Origin: Symbiodinium natans
Taxonomy: Eukaryota; Sar; Dinophyceae; Suessiales; Symbiodiniaceae
NCBI GenBank assembly: GCA_905221605.1
Contig: CAJNDS010002160.1
Span: forward strand, 604,162-628,800
Length of the DNA: 24,639 nucleotides
Reading direction: 5' to 3'
Below the pieces are notes generated by a model. That model ran no database searches, had not been told where the DNA came from, and saw nothing but the letters and a program-made list of their open reading frames with translations. The position numbers and the translations under genes are program-made. Of the stretch, positions 23,688 through 24,639 are shown piece after piece; the first letter of the stretch is position 1, and each line of letters starts with the position of its first letter.

Positions 23688-24639
23688 CCCTAATGACCTT
23701 CGTCGGCATATTGTTTTTTTTCCCCGGGCGGGGGCCCTAAACCCTGACGCCCTTCGTCGGCATGTTGTTCGGGTGTCAATTCATGGGGTGGGCTGCCCTA
23801 CCCGACCCCTGAATGACCCCTGCAGAACTACAGACACCCCATGACAGCCCCGCAGAACTCGACGAGCCCCGCATAGCCACGCAGAACCTATGGGGAAGAC
23901 TACACTTGCCTTGTGGAAAAGTTCGCAGAACCGCCCGCTGCCTCGCAGAAGCGCGGCTGCCCCGCAAAGGATATTCAGAGGGCGCATAGACAGCCCACCC
24001 CATAAATTGGCACCCCAGTTTTTTTTTTCCCCGGGCGGGGGCCCTAAACCCTGACGCCCTTCGTCGGCATATTGTTTTTTTTCCCCGGGCGGGGGCCCTA
24101 AACCCTGACGCCCTTCGTCGGCATGTTGTTTTTTTTCCCCGGGCGGGGGCCCTAAACCCTGACGCCCTTCGTCGGAATATTGTTTTTTTTCCCCGGGCGG
24201 GGGCCCTAAACCCTGACGCCCTTCGTCGGCATATTGTTTTTTTTCCCCGGGCGGGAACCCTAAACCCTGAAGCCCTTCGTCGGCATATTGTTTTTTTTCC
24301 CCGGGCGGGGGCCCTAAACCCTGACGCCCTTCGTCGGCATATTGTTTTTTTTCCCGGGCGGGGGCCCTAAACCCTGACGCCCTTCGTCGGCATGTTGTTT
24401 TTTTTTTCCCCGGGCAGGGGCCCTAAACCCTGACGCCCTTCGTCGGCATATTGTTTTTTTCCCCGGGCGGGGGCCCTAAACCCTGACGCCCTTCGTCGGC
24501 ATATTGTTTTTTTCCCCGGGCGGGGGCCCTAAACCCTGACGCCCTTCGTCGGCATATTATTTTTTTTCCCCGGGCGGGGGCCCTAAACCCTGACGCCCTT
24601 CGTCGGCATATTGTTTTTTTTTCCCCGGGCGGGGGCCCT
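23688..24639. repeat. 54 bp satellite array, about 13 units, running off the right end
   Basis: Units are spaced 54 bp apart (for example CCCCGGGC at 24029, 24083, 24137). Each has CCCTAAACCCTGACG, then CCCTTCGTCGGCATATTG, then a T7-T9 run, then CCCCGGGCGGGGG. Variants include CATGTTG and GAATATTG, and one unit with GGGAACCC. The telomere-like heptamer is fixed inside the unit, so the satellite may have arisen by amplifying one array edge. The second unit is split by the element at 23771-24016. Confidence 0.95.
23771..24016. mobile_element. ~246 bp non-autonomous element with 25 bp terminal inverted repeats, inserted in the satellite
   Basis: The left end starts GGGTGTCAATTCATGGGG (arm to 23795) and the right end finishes with its complement from 23991; the arms match at 23 of 25 positions. 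The element interrupts a satellite unit in its T run: CATGTTGTT before it, nine T then CCCCGGG after it. Total T (2+9) exceeds the usual 7-9, so a short T duplication on insertion is possible but cannot be proved in a homopolymer. The interior carries repeated (C)GCAGAAC motifs. Open frames on the minus strand (23776-24003) are element-internal and not convincing genes. Confidence 0.85.

Noticed and set aside
23776-24003. Minus-strand 68-75 codon frames within the inverted-repeat element
   Set aside because: They span the element from arm to arm and consist of its internal GCAGAAC repeats; no transposase motif.
1-24639. The window as a chromosome end (true telomere)
   Set aside because: Arrays occur throughout in both orientations, are interrupted by exons and elements, and the right end is a different satellite. 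These are interstitial repeats; the left 95 bp alone cannot show a terminus.

Overview
This window looks like nuclear DNA of a dinoflagellate. Four things point there: about half of it is TTTAGGG/CCCTAAA telomere-type repeat scattered in both orientations; coding DNA occurs as 40-110 bp islands between the arrays with AG|G acceptors and mixed GT/GC donors; one exon encodes the CxPCAF...GC...C..CHL.H zinc finger that I associate with dinoflagellate proteins; and there are many ~100 bp hairpin elements, one of which translates to MGVSENRG, a peptide I associate with dinoflagellate gene models. Species cannot be named. No rRNA, tRNA, CRISPR or bacterial-type operon was recognised.

Main result: seven short islands on the minus strand between 10573 and 102 read in order as S1, S2, S2-S3 linker, S3, S4, S4-S5 linker and S5 of a six-transmembrane voltage-gated cation channel domain. 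All six junctions are phase-compatible (2+1, 0+0, 1+2, 1+2, 0+0, 2+1). The joined peptide has the S2 F-xx-E-xxx-K charge-transfer motif, the S3 aspartate and an S4 with six arginines exactly three residues apart. The pore and everything after it lie beyond the left edge. The introns (0.4-4.0 kb) consist largely of TTTAGGG/CCCTAAA arrays and hairpin elements. In four of six introns the sense strand has G-rich TTTAGGG near the donor and C-rich CCCTAAA near the acceptor, so the two ends are complementary.

Layout: 1-10.6 kb, channel exons and repeat-filled introns. 10.6-15.4 kb, arrays, hairpin elements and small candidate exons, mostly minus, which may be the channel N-terminus or another gene. 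15.4-16.7 kb, mixed islands, a TA microsatellite and a possible plus-strand terminal exon (16575-16709). 16.8-17.55 kb, a 255-codon minus-strand zinc-finger exon, the largest coding block. 17.6-23.5 kb, arrays with several 40-110 bp minus-strand candidate exons, a nine-copy 3-forward/3-reverse/3-forward motif cluster and more hairpin elements. 23.69-24.64 kb, a 54 bp satellite with a ~246 bp terminal-inverted-repeat element inserted in it, running off the right edge.

Limits: exon calls rest on reading frame, splice dinucleotides and family knowledge, without alignment or RNA data. The channel exons are strong, the zinc-finger exon good, and the other islands tentative; several read open on both strands.
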